Source: Patescibacteria group bacterium
Lineage (GTDB): Bacteria > Patescibacteria > ABY1 > UBA10025 > JAHIVO01
NCBI GenBank assembly: GCA_028718605.1
Contig: JAQULM010000001.1
Coordinates: 89,420 to 153,419 of the forward strand
Direction: 5' to 3'
DNA length: 64,000 bases
The notes under the pieces were generated by a model. It ran no database searches. It was not told where the DNA came from and was given only the letters and a program-made list of their open reading frames with translations. Shown in pieces: positions 51,179 through 60,116 of this stretch. Position numbers and translations under genes: made by a program. The stretch's first letter is position 1. Every line of letters starts with the position of its first letter.

Positions 51179-52009
51179 TTTATACTGCACTGTATCTTTC
51201 AATTGCGCATAGGTAAAGACAGGGCCGTCTTTGCACACGTAGTACGGCCCGATCGCGCAATGCTGGCACGTCCCCAGGCCCGCGCAGTGCATCCGGCGTT
51301 CAAGCGACAAGTAAATGCTTTCATCCGAATAACCAACGTTCTGCACTTCGGGCACAACAAACTTGAACATGATGGGCGGCCCGCACAGCACAGCAACGCC
51401 GTTTTTCACGACATCCGCTTTTTTAAACAGGACAGTTATCACACCTTTGTAGCACGAAATTGGGCCAATTGTCGTATCAGTGCCCTGGTCCATGGACATG
51501 GTAATAGTAAACATTTTTCCGAGCTTTTTCATTTCTGATTTAAAGAGAATCGCGCCAAGGTCACGGCACCCGTACAGCAATTGAACCTGGCGGTGTTCTG
51601 TATCAAGCAGGTTCCGGTTAATTAAATAGTGCAGCAACGAACGCAGCGGCACGAGGCCTAGCCCGCCCGCGATGAGTAGGATATTTTTCTTCTCAAATTT
51701 CTTGAGGTCGAAACCGTTGCCGTACGGTCCGCGGACGCCAAACGTATCGCCTGCTTTCAGCTCATGGAACTTGCCCGTTACCCTGCCGACGTTCATCACG
51801 GCGATATCGTACGTGTTTTTTTCGGTTAACGATTCGGCAGGCACGAAAACCGATTCGCCGAATCCTGGCAGTGAGAATACGAAAAACTGGCCAGGATTAT
51901 ATACAAGCGCACCACCGCTTTTCAACTTGAACCTGAACGATTTCACGTTCGGCGTCTGTTGCTCTGTTCCAGTAATTTTCGCTTCTTGTGTTTGGTAGGG
52001 ATTCAGCAT
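51176..52009 (-). CDS. hydG: Sulfhydrogenase gamma subunit, FAD/NAD(P)-binding oxidoreductase
   Basis: 277 residues from MLNPYQTQEAKITG; a longer in-frame reading runs into a repeat. Ferredoxin-reductase-type FAD domain (about 5-100), NAD(P) domain with IAGGLGLVPLRSLL, and a C-terminal [2Fe-2S] motif CAGLGTCQHCAIG...C. Connects NAD(P)H with the hydrogenase Fe-S chain. Confidence 0.93.
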   Translation of the reverse strand: MLNPYQTQEAKITGTEQQTPNVKSFRFKLKSGGALVYNPGQFFVFSLPGFGESVFVPAESLTEKNTYDIAVMNVGRVTGKFHELKAGDTFGVRGPYGNGFDLKKFEKKNILLIAGGLGLVPLRSLLHYLINRNLLDTEHRQVQLLYGCRDLGAILFKSEMKKLGKMFTITMSMDQGTDTTIGPISCYKGVITVLFKKADVVKNGVAVLCGPPIMFKFVVPEVQNVGYSDESIYLSLERRMHCAGLGTCQHCAIGPYYVCKDGPVFTYAQLKDTVQYK

Positions 52010-52024
52010 GATGATTAGGTTGAG

Positions 52025-52129
52025 GTGGCGTTTTCGCTGCTCGTATCGTAATACGGTTCCGTACTGCGGCTTTATGCCGATAGCCACAAACGACACCGAT
52101 ACGGGCGGCGATACCGCTACCGTTAAACG
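52025..52129. repeat. Intercistronic repeat, copy A
   Basis: Copy of the repeat at 49230-49340 with blocks CGCTGCTCGTATCGTAATACGG, CGACACCGATACGG and GGCGATACCGCTACCGTTAAAC-like. It lies between the hydB stop and hydG start, so it is transcribed in the operon. Confidence 0.65.
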
Positions 52130-53133
52130 AGAATTTTTTTCTTACTGTACTTCGGGTCCTTGTGCTCATCCATCCATTTGAACACGTCCGCGCGCTTGAT
52201 GCCCACGGGGCACACGCGGTCGCACCTGCCACAGTTGACGCACCCCATGATCTGGAATTCCCGCGGCGTCCTGACCCACTTGTGCGCGTACCAGTTTTGG
52301 ATGCGCTGGGCATTGGTTTTTAAAAACTTTTCTCCGCCGCCGATTTCTGAAAAATCATTGTAAAAACATGTGGTCCATGACCGTACGCGTTTACCGCTGC
52401 CTTTCTCCTTTGTCGCATGCTCATCGGCGATATTGAAACAGTAACACGTCGGGCAATCAATCGCGCACTTTCCGCACGCCATGCAGATCTCCCCCCAGTG
52501 CAGCCATGCGTCCTGCGATGCTTCAACGATTTGCTTCCGGTGCCGCTCGAGGTCAGGGTCAATGCCCTCTTCCTTGATCAACCCTGCAAATTCAATATGT
52601 TCATACGCTGTGAAACCAAACGCATCCAGCGTTTCCTGGCCGCGCTCGCTACCGGTGAACACTTTCCATTCGTTTTTACCCGATTTCACGAGCAGGATGT
52701 CGAATATAACGTGCTCGAGGATGTCCTCCTCGTACCGCTCGCGCAAGTGCCCGGAAAAACCTGAGCCCTCGAAGAACGCATGCCCGACCAACAGGTTGCT
52801 TTGGCGCTTTTTCTGGTAGTACGGATCCCGCTCAAACACCTGGTGGAATAAGCCGACAGCTTTCAGGTCCATGACTGACATCAGAAAACCGCATTCCGGC
52901 GCATACGGCTCTTTCCGCTCAGCGAGCTTCCCGCGCCTGAATGTAAAAAGCTCATCGCGCTTCGGCACCAGGACGTGCTTATAGGTATTGATAGGGATTT
53001 GCGGGGAAAAATCGACTTCTTCCAGCTCGTGGACTTCATCTACATACAGTTCATTCCCGTCACGAACAGGCGCGTATACTCTATACTTTTTCTTGAGGTA
53101 AACGAAAAATTTCTTGAGCTGTTGTCGCGTCAT
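52123..53133 (-). CDS. hydB: Sulfhydrogenase beta subunit, [4Fe-4S] protein
   Basis: 336 residues starting MTRQQLKKFF. Two ferredoxin-type cluster motifs near the C-terminus: CMACGKCAIDCPTC and CVNCGRCDRVCPVG. Matches the iron-sulfur subunit of group 3b hydrogenases, which links HydG to HydD. First gene of the hydrogenase operon; the start is set by the promoter whose -10 box ends 9 bases upstream. Confidence 0.94.
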   Translation of the reverse strand: MTRQQLKKFFVYLKKKYRVYAPVRDGNELYVDEVHELEEVDFSPQIPINTYKHVLVPKRDELFTFRRGKLAERKEPYAPECGFLMSVMDLKAVGLFHQVFERDPYYQKKRQSNLLVGHAFFEGSGFSGHLRERYEEDILEHVIFDILLVKSGKNEWKVFTGSERGQETLDAFGFTAYEHIEFAGLIKEEGIDPDLERHRKQIVEASQDAWLHWGEICMACGKCAIDCPTCYCFNIADEHATKEKGSGKRVRSWTTCFYNDFSEIGGGEKFLKTNAQRIQNWYAHKWVRTPREFQIMGCVNCGRCDRVCPVGIKRADVFKWMDEHKDPKYSKKKILV

Positions 53134-53142
53134 AGTGGATAT

Positions 53143-53171
53143 ATTATAACAAAAAACAACGCGTTGGACAA
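53143..53171 (-). promoter_or_regulatory. Hydrogenase operon promoter, near-leaderless
   Basis: TTGTCC, 17-base spacer, TATAAT, then ATATCCACT before the ATG. The transcript should start 1-4 bases upstream of the initiation codon. Confidence 0.75.
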
Positions 53172-53187
53172 ACGTGCACGGTGATAT

Positions 53188-53220
53188 AAAAAACGCCGGA
53201 CCCACGAGAGCTTCCGGCGT
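53188..53220 (-). terminator. Terminator of the CHAP-domain gene
   Basis: Minus-strand stem ACGCCGGA/TCCGGCGT followed by five U. It lies directly upstream of the hydB promoter. Confidence 0.88.
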
Positions 53221-53230
53221 TTCTCACGGT

Positions 53231-53264
53231 GGTGAGGATCGTATGGAGTACATACGACACCTCA
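53231..53264 (-). repeat. Hairpin overlapping the stop codon of the CHAP gene
   Basis: GTGAGG.TCGTATG pairs with CATACGA.CCTCAC and includes the TGA stop. Similar GC-rich stems sit just after stop codons in the 8-12.6 kb island, which is the main sequence-level link between the two regions. Confidence 0.5.
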
Positions 53265-54929
53265 CTTCAGAAGGAGCATCTTTTTTGTTTCAACTGCCTC
53301 AAAAGTTGCGAGGCGGTAGAAATAGACGCCCGAGGAGTACTGGCTCGCATCCCACGTGATAGAATACTCGCCAGCAGGCTGGTCTCCGTCGACGAGCACA
53401 GTTACTCGCTGACCGAGGATGTTGTACACATCGAGCGTGACGTGCGCGGCATCCGGCAGTGAATAGCTGATGGTCGTTACGGGATTGAACGGGTTCGGGT
53501 AGTTCTGGGACAGGGTGAAGGTGATAGGAAGGATATTGCCGTCCTCCTGGCTAACAATCGATGCCTTCCCGGCGACCTGACACGGGCTGATGGGATCCCA
53601 CTGGTTTGTGCCGGTTGCAAAAATGCGGTAGAAACTGCTTCCCTTCTTGAAATCCTGGCACCACTTCCCTCCGTAGTAGAAACGGTCAATCGTTGCGCAT
53701 CCGAATTTCGCAACGCCACCATTCGCATCGTAACGGTCCTTGATCGTACCGTACACCCAATACGCCTCATTGGTCGCGCATTCGTTTCCTTCCCAATTCT
53801 CCATGTCGTACATGATCATGCCAGGATCACCCGTTGGCGCGTCAGTGCCGCCCTGGAAATCCTGGATAACGATGTTGCCATAGAGAACGTGGACCCTGTT
53901 CATCGCATTACCGACATCGCGCGATGCGCCGTTACGGTCATAGGCATCCGCAAACAGGTAAGAATACCTGCTGTTCCAGATTTCGCCGGATGACCATCCA
54001 GGAGCGCACGTTTGGTAACCGGAGATAGTACCATTTACGATGTACCCTTTTTGGAAGTCCTGGCGCCATTTCTCGGGACTACTTGAAACCTTATACGAGT
54101 TCGTAATCGGCATCCCGAGGCAGGAGTTCGGGCCGCCTTGGCCAGAGGAACCATTCAATCCGCAACTTACCGAAAGGTTATCCCAGGTGGTCCACTTCTC
54201 CCATCCAACGCAGTACGCATACATAGCACCGCCGAGAGCATCGTAGACGATTGCAGCTTGGCCGGATGAATGGATAGCGCGCTGGCAGTTAGCCGCAGCG
54301 AGATCGTTGTCGTACGTGTTGTACGCATATGTCGGGAACGGATGGTACCACCCGACCGAACCGATACTCGAACCGAACGCGGTATTCGGGCTCTGCGGCC
54401 AGCCGTACGGATTGCGGTTATTCATCGGTTTCGAACGTCGCTCGCTGATGAGCTGGGATGGGGTCTTGGTCTGGCGATATGGAACCGGGCCACCGTAGAT
54501 AAAACCCTGATCAGTGCTCGTATAGCGCTTAGCGCGTACGCCAGCGTTACATTTTGAGCAACAGTTCATCTCGGAAACCCAGAATGAACCGTCTGAGTGC
54601 ACGTACATTACAAAGGCGACGTGGCCAAGTTTTGGGATTTTCGCAGCACTGAAACATACGATACTTCCTACGCGAGGCGCGGAGCCACGCGAAAGATTTT
54701 CCCGGATAGCATCCGGCCACCAGCCCGTCCCATCGCCGTGAACCCCTTCGCCATCAAGATCAGGCCTTTGAGCATATGCCCACCAGGTACAGTTACCGTT
54801 ATTCGGACAACACTCATAGGTGTTACCAGGATAGCGGACACCGCCACACTCCGGATCTGACGCGGCGATTACGTTCCCTACCAGTAGCAAGATGATAGGG
54901 ATAACAAGCACTACATGTCTGAAATTCAT
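53262..54929 (-). CDS. Secreted CHAP-domain protein with LGFP-like repeats and a type IX C-terminal sorting domain
   Basis: 555 residues. Signal peptide at about 1-22, CHAP amidase/peptidase domain at about 35-150 (catalytic Cys in NGNCTWWAY, His in LGHVAFV), and repeats with WRQDFQKGYI / WCQDFKKGSSFY resembling LGFP wall-binding repeats. The C-terminal 85 residues match the Por (T9SS) type A sorting domain: LSQNYPNPFNPVTTISYSLP, YNILGQRV, GVYFYRL, KKMLLLK. It has a very strong AAGGAGG ribosome-binding site. T9SS tails belong to Bacteroidota and relatives, so this gene looks foreign here. No T9SS machinery is in the window. Confidence 0.88.
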   Translation of the reverse strand: MNFRHVVLVIPIILLLVGNVIAASDPECGGVRYPGNTYECCPNNGNCTWWAYAQRPDLDGEGVHGDGTGWWPDAIRENLSRGSAPRVGSIVCFSAAKIPKLGHVAFVMYVHSDGSFWVSEMNCCSKCNAGVRAKRYTSTDQGFIYGGPVPYRQTKTPSQLISERRSKPMNNRNPYGWPQSPNTAFGSSIGSVGWYHPFPTYAYNTYDNDLAAANCQRAIHSSGQAAIVYDALGGAMYAYCVGWEKWTTWDNLSVSCGLNGSSGQGGPNSCLGMPITNSYKVSSSPEKWRQDFQKGYIVNGTISGYQTCAPGWSSGEIWNSRYSYLFADAYDRNGASRDVGNAMNRVHVLYGNIVIQDFQGGTDAPTGDPGMIMYDMENWEGNECATNEAYWVYGTIKDRYDANGGVAKFGCATIDRFYYGGKWCQDFKKGSSFYRIFATGTNQWDPISPCQVAGKASIVSQEDGNILPITFTLSQNYPNPFNPVTTISYSLPDAAHVTLDVYNILGQRVTVLVDGDQPAGEYSITWDASQYSSGVYFYRLATFEAVETKKMLLLK

Positions 54930-54999
54930 TTCAGACCTCCTTGATTTGAACGTTACTGTGTTTAAGTTGTTAAATTTCGATTTATCTGATTGTTAGTTT

Positions 55000-55941
55000 C
55001 TATAGAAACTTGAAGCTTTCCACCATATCTGAATCAAAATCTTCGAAAGGATCAAAGCTTTTAATAAATGTTTGCGCTTGCCCTAAGTTCCACGACACGA
55101 AAATATGCTTCTTCTCATTATAAATTAATTCCGTTGCATAATTCACAGGACACTCGCTTTCGTTTAGCTCCTTACCATCCCCTTCAATCGAAATACTATA
55201 TATCCCATTCCCAAGTTTAGATTGTGTCATAGCACCTAATTCGCAACCCGATCCATAGCGATCCCGAATAGCCTGTCGTAATTCAGAATTATTATTTATG
55301 GCTTTCACTTCAATCTTCCAGTTACTCTGATAATATTGGTCTTCCTGCACTAATGTTGCTAAAGTCGTATCAATTTTAATACAATCAGAGAAATAGCTAT
55401 GATCTATACCATTAACCGTTTCATCGGTTCGCCCTTTTAATTGATAACTATAACTATTTACCAAATAAACGGTATCGCTATTTTCAAAAACTGATGTGGG
55501 AATCATCGCATTAACTGGCCTATATGAATGGTCTTCTGTTCCATCAGATGCAATTGCTTCATTCCATTCGCATCCTCCATAGTTAGTCATTATCTGTTTT
55601 GGTAGCTTTATTGAAAACCCGAGATGATAATTTGTATATTGTACCCATGTATTATCGATACTAATAATTTCTGAGGGTTTTATTTCAGGAGAATACGTAC
55701 TTTGAATAACTGGTATAGTATCATCGCTATTTACAACGGCATTTACGTTCTTATTTGAATTTGCAGTAGTATTCGTATTCACCACCGCATTAGCATTGCC
55801 ATTCCCATTCGTATTCACCTTACCTGACAAAATCGCGTACGTACCATATGCGGCTGCCGCGACAACAAGGATAAAAAGCACGATCCAGAGTGTCCGCTGG
55901 GCGGGTTTAATTGGCTTGGTTTGGGGGGTTTGGGTGTCCAT
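55000..55941 (-). CDS. TM-anchored protein with Asn-rich linker, function unknown
   Basis: 313 residues. Cytoplasmic Pro/Thr N-terminus, TM at about 17-40, an N/T/V/A linker (about 42-75), then an extracellular domain with several Cys (GGCEWNEA, SDCIKID, GSGCELG, ESECPVN). The anchor-linker layout matches the 48139-49011 protein. DNA is AT-rich compared with neighbours. A possible promoter (TTACGC-17-TAAACT) ends 8 bases before the ATG. No family recognised. Confidence 0.7.
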   Translation of the reverse strand: MDTQTPQTKPIKPAQRTLWIVLFILVVAAAAYGTYAILSGKVNTNGNGNANAVVNTNTTANSNKNVNAVVNSDDTIPVIQSTYSPEIKPSEIISIDNTWVQYTNYHLGFSIKLPKQIMTNYGGCEWNEAIASDGTEDHSYRPVNAMIPTSVFENSDTVYLVNSYSYQLKGRTDETVNGIDHSYFSDCIKIDTTLATLVQEDQYYQSNWKIEVKAINNNSELRQAIRDRYGSGCELGAMTQSKLGNGIYSISIEGDGKELNESECPVNYATELIYNEKKHIFVSWNLGQAQTFIKSFDPFEDFDSDMVESFKFL

Positions 55942-56404
55942 AGTATACTAGTTTAATTAATCTCTACTGTAAGCGTAACACCTACAAGTGGTGCGTCAAT
56001 GCAGGAAACATTAGCGTTTTTGCATTAACGTGATCGGGCAACCAAAAAATCTGTGCATAACAAAAAACGGTGCATCGGGATATCCACCGATTATTGCGCC
56101 GTCGCGACGGCGCGAAAATATTTTTACGTGGCTATTCCTTTTTTCTTCTGCCTGCCCGATCGGTACTATTTTAATGCCGCCCTTTAGAAAGAAATGTTAC
56201 GGAAATTGTGGGAGGAGTAACGGTCCGTCCAGGACGGACCGCCGCGTCCTGTTCGAGCGTACGAGCAAAAGCGAGAAGCGAGTTACGCGACGGAGTGACG
56301 ACGAGCCAATTTCTGTTAATTTCTTTATATGGGCGGAATCTCTTTTCTGTCACTTTTCTGGATTGGCAGAAAAGTGACAATAAAAAAATGTACAAATTGA
56401 AAAA
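55942..56404. other. Palindrome-rich gene-free region
   Basis: About 460 bases with no credible gene. It contains the 18-bp perfect palindrome GCGCCGTCGCGACGGCGC (56096-56113, followed by T5 on the plus strand), the inverted repeat GGTCCGTCC-A-GGACGGACC (56222-56240), a 13-bp stem TGTCACTTTTCTG/CAGAAAAGTGACA (56348-56379), and CGTCAATGCA/TGCATTAACG near 56000-56031. It may be decayed mobile DNA or a set of dispersed hairpins. Confidence 0.6.
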
Positions 56405-56436
56405 ACAAGCCCGGCCGCGGAGCGCCACGCCCGGAA
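56405..56436 (-). terminator. Possible terminator of the histidine-kinase gene
   Basis: Minus-strand GC-rich stem CCGG-GCG...CGC-GG-CCGG (bulged) followed by GCTTGTTTTTTC, beginning about 9 bases after the stop codon. Confidence 0.5.
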
Positions 56437-56444
56437 GGTAGTAT

Positions 56445-59300
56445 TTACTTTTTCTTCCGTTCTTCCGCTTTCCCGATCGGCAGCGTGAAATGGAACGTCG
56501 AACCCTTGCCGATGCCCTGCGATTCCACCCAGATCGTGCCGCCGTGCGCCTCGGTCAATCGCCGGGCCACGTACAAGCCGAGGCCGGAGCCGTCCGGATT
56601 CACCTGTGCGATGCCAAATCCGCGCACGAACTTCGCGAAGAGCTTCTTCGCCTCCTCCGGCTCGATACCGCGGCCCGTGTCTTTCACGCTGACGAGAATA
56701 TCGCTTCCCTTCTTCACGGTTGAAACCACTACACTGCCGGCATCTGTATACTTGATCGCGTTATCTACCAAGTTCAGAATCATATCATCGAGCTTGTCGT
56801 GGTCAGCGGAAATGATCGGCAATGCGGTTTTCGGCTTATTATACTTCAGCACAAGCTTCTTGTCAGTGGCGTTCTTCTGGACGACCGACAGCACGTGCTC
56901 GACAATCTCCTCAACCTGCGTTGGCTGGAGATTCAGCACGAGCTTACCGGATTCGATCTTCGATACGTCCAGGAACAGGTTAATGAGCCGTATCATGCGC
57001 TGGGATTCATCGAGCAGCCCCTGCAGGATCTTGTGCTGTTCAGCCGGCACCTTACCGAAGTCTTCCTGCAGTATCATGGACAGGTAGCCCATGATGCCGG
57101 TCATGGGCGTGCGGAGCTGGTGCGACGTTATTGAAACGAATTCCGATTTTGCCGAGTCAAGCTGCTGCAAATGCTTGTTCGCTTCGGCAAGTTCCGTATT
57201 CGACCGTGCGAGCTCTTGGTAGAGCTCGATATTCCGGTACACGATGCCGGTCTGGTTCGCAAGCGCCTTCATGATCGAGAGGTCAGTATCCCTGAGCGTC
57301 CCAGGGTCGCGCTGCATCAGGAAATCAATGACGCCAATAATGCCTTCTTCGGAATAGATCGGGACTGCGATGACTGTCTTGAGCGCGATAAGCGACTGGA
57401 TTTTACCGCATACATCTTCTGGAACTGCCGGGGAGAGGAACTCGTGAAGTTCACTGCCGATCTGGATTTTCCCGAGTTTAATCGCTTTCACGGACCTGCT
57501 CGTGCTCGTCTGGAAATTTGAATAGAGTTCTGACAATGGTTTACCGATCAGGTTCATAATCTCCGGCGTCATGAGCCCGCGCGTGACCGCATCCGGGAAT
57601 AACTTGTGCCTTTCCCTTCCGAGAAACATCACGATGCCGCCCAGGTACCCGAGCTCGTCCGCGATCGCGTCGGCGATCGACTGCGTCACTTTGCGAAAAT
57701 CAAGCGTTTTGGTCATCAGCGTCGTCACTTTCTGTAACGCTGACAGGAACTTGTTGCGCTCCTGGAGCTGGACGTTAGTGCTACGGAGGTCCTCGGTTGC
57801 GACCGCGACTTCCTTCTTCAGCCGCTCAGTAAACCGCTGTGCTTCCTCATATAAGCGTGATTTATCGAGTGCAGACGCGAGTTGCGGACCGATGAGCTTC
57901 AACAGATTGAGGTCTTCTGATCCATATGGATCACCTGACATCTTCGGTCCGAGCACCATAACCGCATTTAAACTATTGCCAACGATAATGGGTGCAACCA
58001 CGCTTGCATCGAGCTTGTCGAGCTCGGCTTTTGACGACTCGAGCTGTTTCCGTTCCCTCTCTTCCTGCGTATCTTCTATCTTACGTTCAAGCGCTTCCAA
58101 AACGATGACTTCATGGGACGTCTTCATGTATTGCACAAGCGGATTATCGTGCCCGAGACGTTCCCCAATGCCGGTCTGTCCTGTTATCTGCCCCAACGGC
58201 ATATCGGGAAGTTTTTTCCCGGTCTTTGGGTCAATCCTACCCCTGCGCTTAAAAAATGCCCCGCCAATCGATGCCGATAAAAATATTGATACGTTCTTGA
58301 CTTTCAACTTCGATTCCAATTCCCGCGACATTGAAAACAAAAGTATGTCCAAATCAATTTCACGATTAATGATTTCACTTAATTCGGAAAGGAGGTGCTG
58401 GTAATCAACTTTGGCTTTAAAGAAGAAAGTATCAGTAATTTGAGCGATTGCTTGTCGTAATGGATTTAGTAAAAAGACAATAATTATTGCAACTATGACC
58501 TGAATAGCAATTGTTGTTATAAAATCAAGATTTAATGACCTTGGTAAAAGTAATGTCAGCACAACCACAACTACCGAAACAAATATCGTAACAACTGAAT
58601 AAGTAATAGTTCTTAGAATGATTAACCTAATATCAAGTAATTGGTGCTTTATAATTGCGTAAGCTGTAAATACTATAAAAAATATTGTTGCAAAGGTGCC
58701 ATAATTACTTAATTGTGAACTTCCAAGAGCAGGCAAGAATAAATTTGTAATACTTCCGAACACTACAGAAATTAATAAACCGAAGAATAAATACTTTATT
58801 CTTGTTCTTTTAACGCCTACCGCATGACGATAACTATTAACAAGAAAAAAGAAAGCTAACAATATATAAACAATAAAATACAGCAGAAAGAGATAATAGA
58901 AAGGACCAAAAACGGGTACTATTGGATGAATCGTAATATCTTCAACGCCTGTTATAACTAAATTAGCAAGTGTTAAACATACGAGCAATATTGCCGGTAA
59001 TATTATTAGATATGGAATTTGTCTTTTAAATTTATATTTTGAAGGGAAAATTAGAGTAAATAATAATAAAAATGCCGGGATAAAAAACGACCCGATAAAG
59101 GTCATTTTTGTCCAGAAAAAGGCCGCGGAATAGGAATTAGTCAAATCAACAGTAAAATTTGAAATTAACCATACACTTATTGCAATGGTAAAAGAAAGGA
59201 AGGTAATATTTACCGTTCCTCTTCGGTTTCTGGTAAACACCAGAATCCCCAAAAAAAGATTTAACCCAACAATTAGTAATAATGCTATTAATTGATTCAT
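56445..59300 (-). CDS. 7TM-GAF-GAF sensor histidine kinase
   Basis: 951 residues. Seven to eight N-terminal TM helices (about 1-230), a linker TM/helix, GAF1 (about 300-480), coiled coil (485-540), GAF2 (540-690), HisKA with phospho-acceptor His near 727 (SHQLRTPMTGIMGY), and HATPase_c with N box (DNAIKYTDAG) and G1 box (DTGRGIEPEEA). No response regulator is adjacent. Base composition changes sharply near 58380: the TM part is AT-rich, the GAF-kinase part GC-rich, with the break at the domain border. Probably senses a ligand in the membrane, perhaps a product of the neighbouring acyltransferase (inference). Confidence 0.93.
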   Translation of the reverse strand: MNQLIALLLIVGLNLFLGILVFTRNRRGTVNITFLSFTIAISVWLISNFTVDLTNSYSAAFFWTKMTFIGSFFIPAFLLLFTLIFPSKYKFKRQIPYLIILPAILLVCLTLANLVITGVEDITIHPIVPVFGPFYYLFLLYFIVYILLAFFFLVNSYRHAVGVKRTRIKYLFFGLLISVVFGSITNLFLPALGSSQLSNYGTFATIFFIVFTAYAIIKHQLLDIRLIILRTITYSVVTIFVSVVVVVLTLLLPRSLNLDFITTIAIQVIVAIIIVFLLNPLRQAIAQITDTFFFKAKVDYQHLLSELSEIINREIDLDILLFSMSRELESKLKVKNVSIFLSASIGGAFFKRRGRIDPKTGKKLPDMPLGQITGQTGIGERLGHDNPLVQYMKTSHEVIVLEALERKIEDTQEERERKQLESSKAELDKLDASVVAPIIVGNSLNAVMVLGPKMSGDPYGSEDLNLLKLIGPQLASALDKSRLYEEAQRFTERLKKEVAVATEDLRSTNVQLQERNKFLSALQKVTTLMTKTLDFRKVTQSIADAIADELGYLGGIVMFLGRERHKLFPDAVTRGLMTPEIMNLIGKPLSELYSNFQTSTSRSVKAIKLGKIQIGSELHEFLSPAVPEDVCGKIQSLIALKTVIAVPIYSEEGIIGVIDFLMQRDPGTLRDTDLSIMKALANQTGIVYRNIELYQELARSNTELAEANKHLQQLDSAKSEFVSITSHQLRTPMTGIMGYLSMILQEDFGKVPAEQHKILQGLLDESQRMIRLINLFLDVSKIESGKLVLNLQPTQVEEIVEHVLSVVQKNATDKKLVLKYNKPKTALPIISADHDKLDDMILNLVDNAIKYTDAGSVVVSTVKKGSDILVSVKDTGRGIEPEEAKKLFAKFVRGFGIAQVNPDGSGLGLYVARRLTEAHGGTIWVESQGIGKGSTFHFTLPIGKAEERKKK

Positions 59301-59304
59301 TCAA

Positions 59305-60096
59305 TTAATATTGATTATAAATATATTTTTTAAGCAGCAAATCGATTGCGATAATATTCGGTACAACGACTGGCTTCCTTTTACCAAGAAGAATAAATAG
59401 TGCTTCAGCAACCATGATACTAGCAGCTAACGTTTGAGCAAGTGCAATATTAGGTATGGGAATTCTTTTTTGTATAGTTTTACTTATTATCTCCTCATTA
59501 ATATAGTCCGGTAAAATTGGTGCATATTTTTCAGGCGGAATTATTATTTGACCCACCTCTTCCCTTGACATCCCTTCGTGCATTCCTAAATATTCGTTAA
59601 ACGAAATCCCATTAGGATCAAAAATTAATATACTTGCACCATAGCCGATTGCTTGTGGGGCTAACACAAATTTTTTCTGGTGCTTTGCTTCATTCGTTAA
59701 TATATACGAAAAAAATAATTCATTATAATCAATGCAATCGAAAATAATATCAGATTGCTTTACAATCTCAGTTACGTTCTTTTCATTTAATCCTTCCTTG
59801 TGCGGTGTAACTTTAATATTAGAATTAATCCCTTTAACAATTCGTGCCGTTATCTGAGCCTTATTCTCGCCTATTGTTTTTTCAAAAGCACTAAATTGAT
59901 TATTAATATTCACTGCCTCATAATTTTCTGGATCTGCTAATATTATAGACTCAACACCCGTCCTTGCGGCAATTTGAGCAGTAATACTACCCATTCCACC
60001 ACAACCGATCACCCCGATAGTTAAATTGCGTATGGTCTTTTGTTCTTTTTCAGAAAAGATCCCAATGTTTCTGGCAAACATTACATCATATTCCAT
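59305..60096 (-). CDS. E1-like ThiF/MoeB-family adenylyltransferase
   Basis: 263 residues, single ThiF domain. Nucleotide loop GVIGCGGMGSITAQIAARTG, Asp in IILADPENYEAVNINNQF and IFDCIDYNE. The family Arg in the NLNRQ block is Asn here (NINNQ), and there is no CxxC zinc pair, both unlike MoeB/ThiF. It therefore probably adenylates a carboxylate (peptide or small molecule) other than ThiS/MoaD, which are absent nearby. Four bases separate it from the histidine kinase. AT-rich DNA. Confidence 0.85.
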   Translation of the reverse strand: MEYDVMFARNIGIFSEKEQKTIRNLTIGVIGCGGMGSITAQIAARTGVESIILADPENYEAVNINNQFSAFEKTIGENKAQITARIVKGINSNIKVTPHKEGLNEKNVTEIVKQSDIIFDCIDYNELFFSYILTNEAKHQKKFVLAPQAIGYGASILIFDPNGISFNEYLGMHEGMSREEVGQIIIPPEKYAPILPDYINEEIISKTIQKRIPIPNIALAQTLAASIMVAEALFILLGKRKPVVVPNIIAIDLLLKKYIYNQY

Positions 60097-60116
60097 ATTT
60101 TTGTATGAATTGGTTT

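Noticed and set aside
52090..52135. GTTAAAC near 52120 as an integron attC end
   Set aside because: No matching RYYYAAC partner, the second copy lacks it, and no integrase is present.
56348..56379. 13-bp inverted repeat as an intrinsic terminator
   Set aside because: Followed by A-rich sequence on the plus strand; on the minus strand the T-run precedes the stem, so polarity is wrong.
57571..58404. 277-codon plus-strand frame opposite the histidine kinase
   Set aside because: Serine/arginine-rich antisense shadow of a gene with clear kinase motifs.
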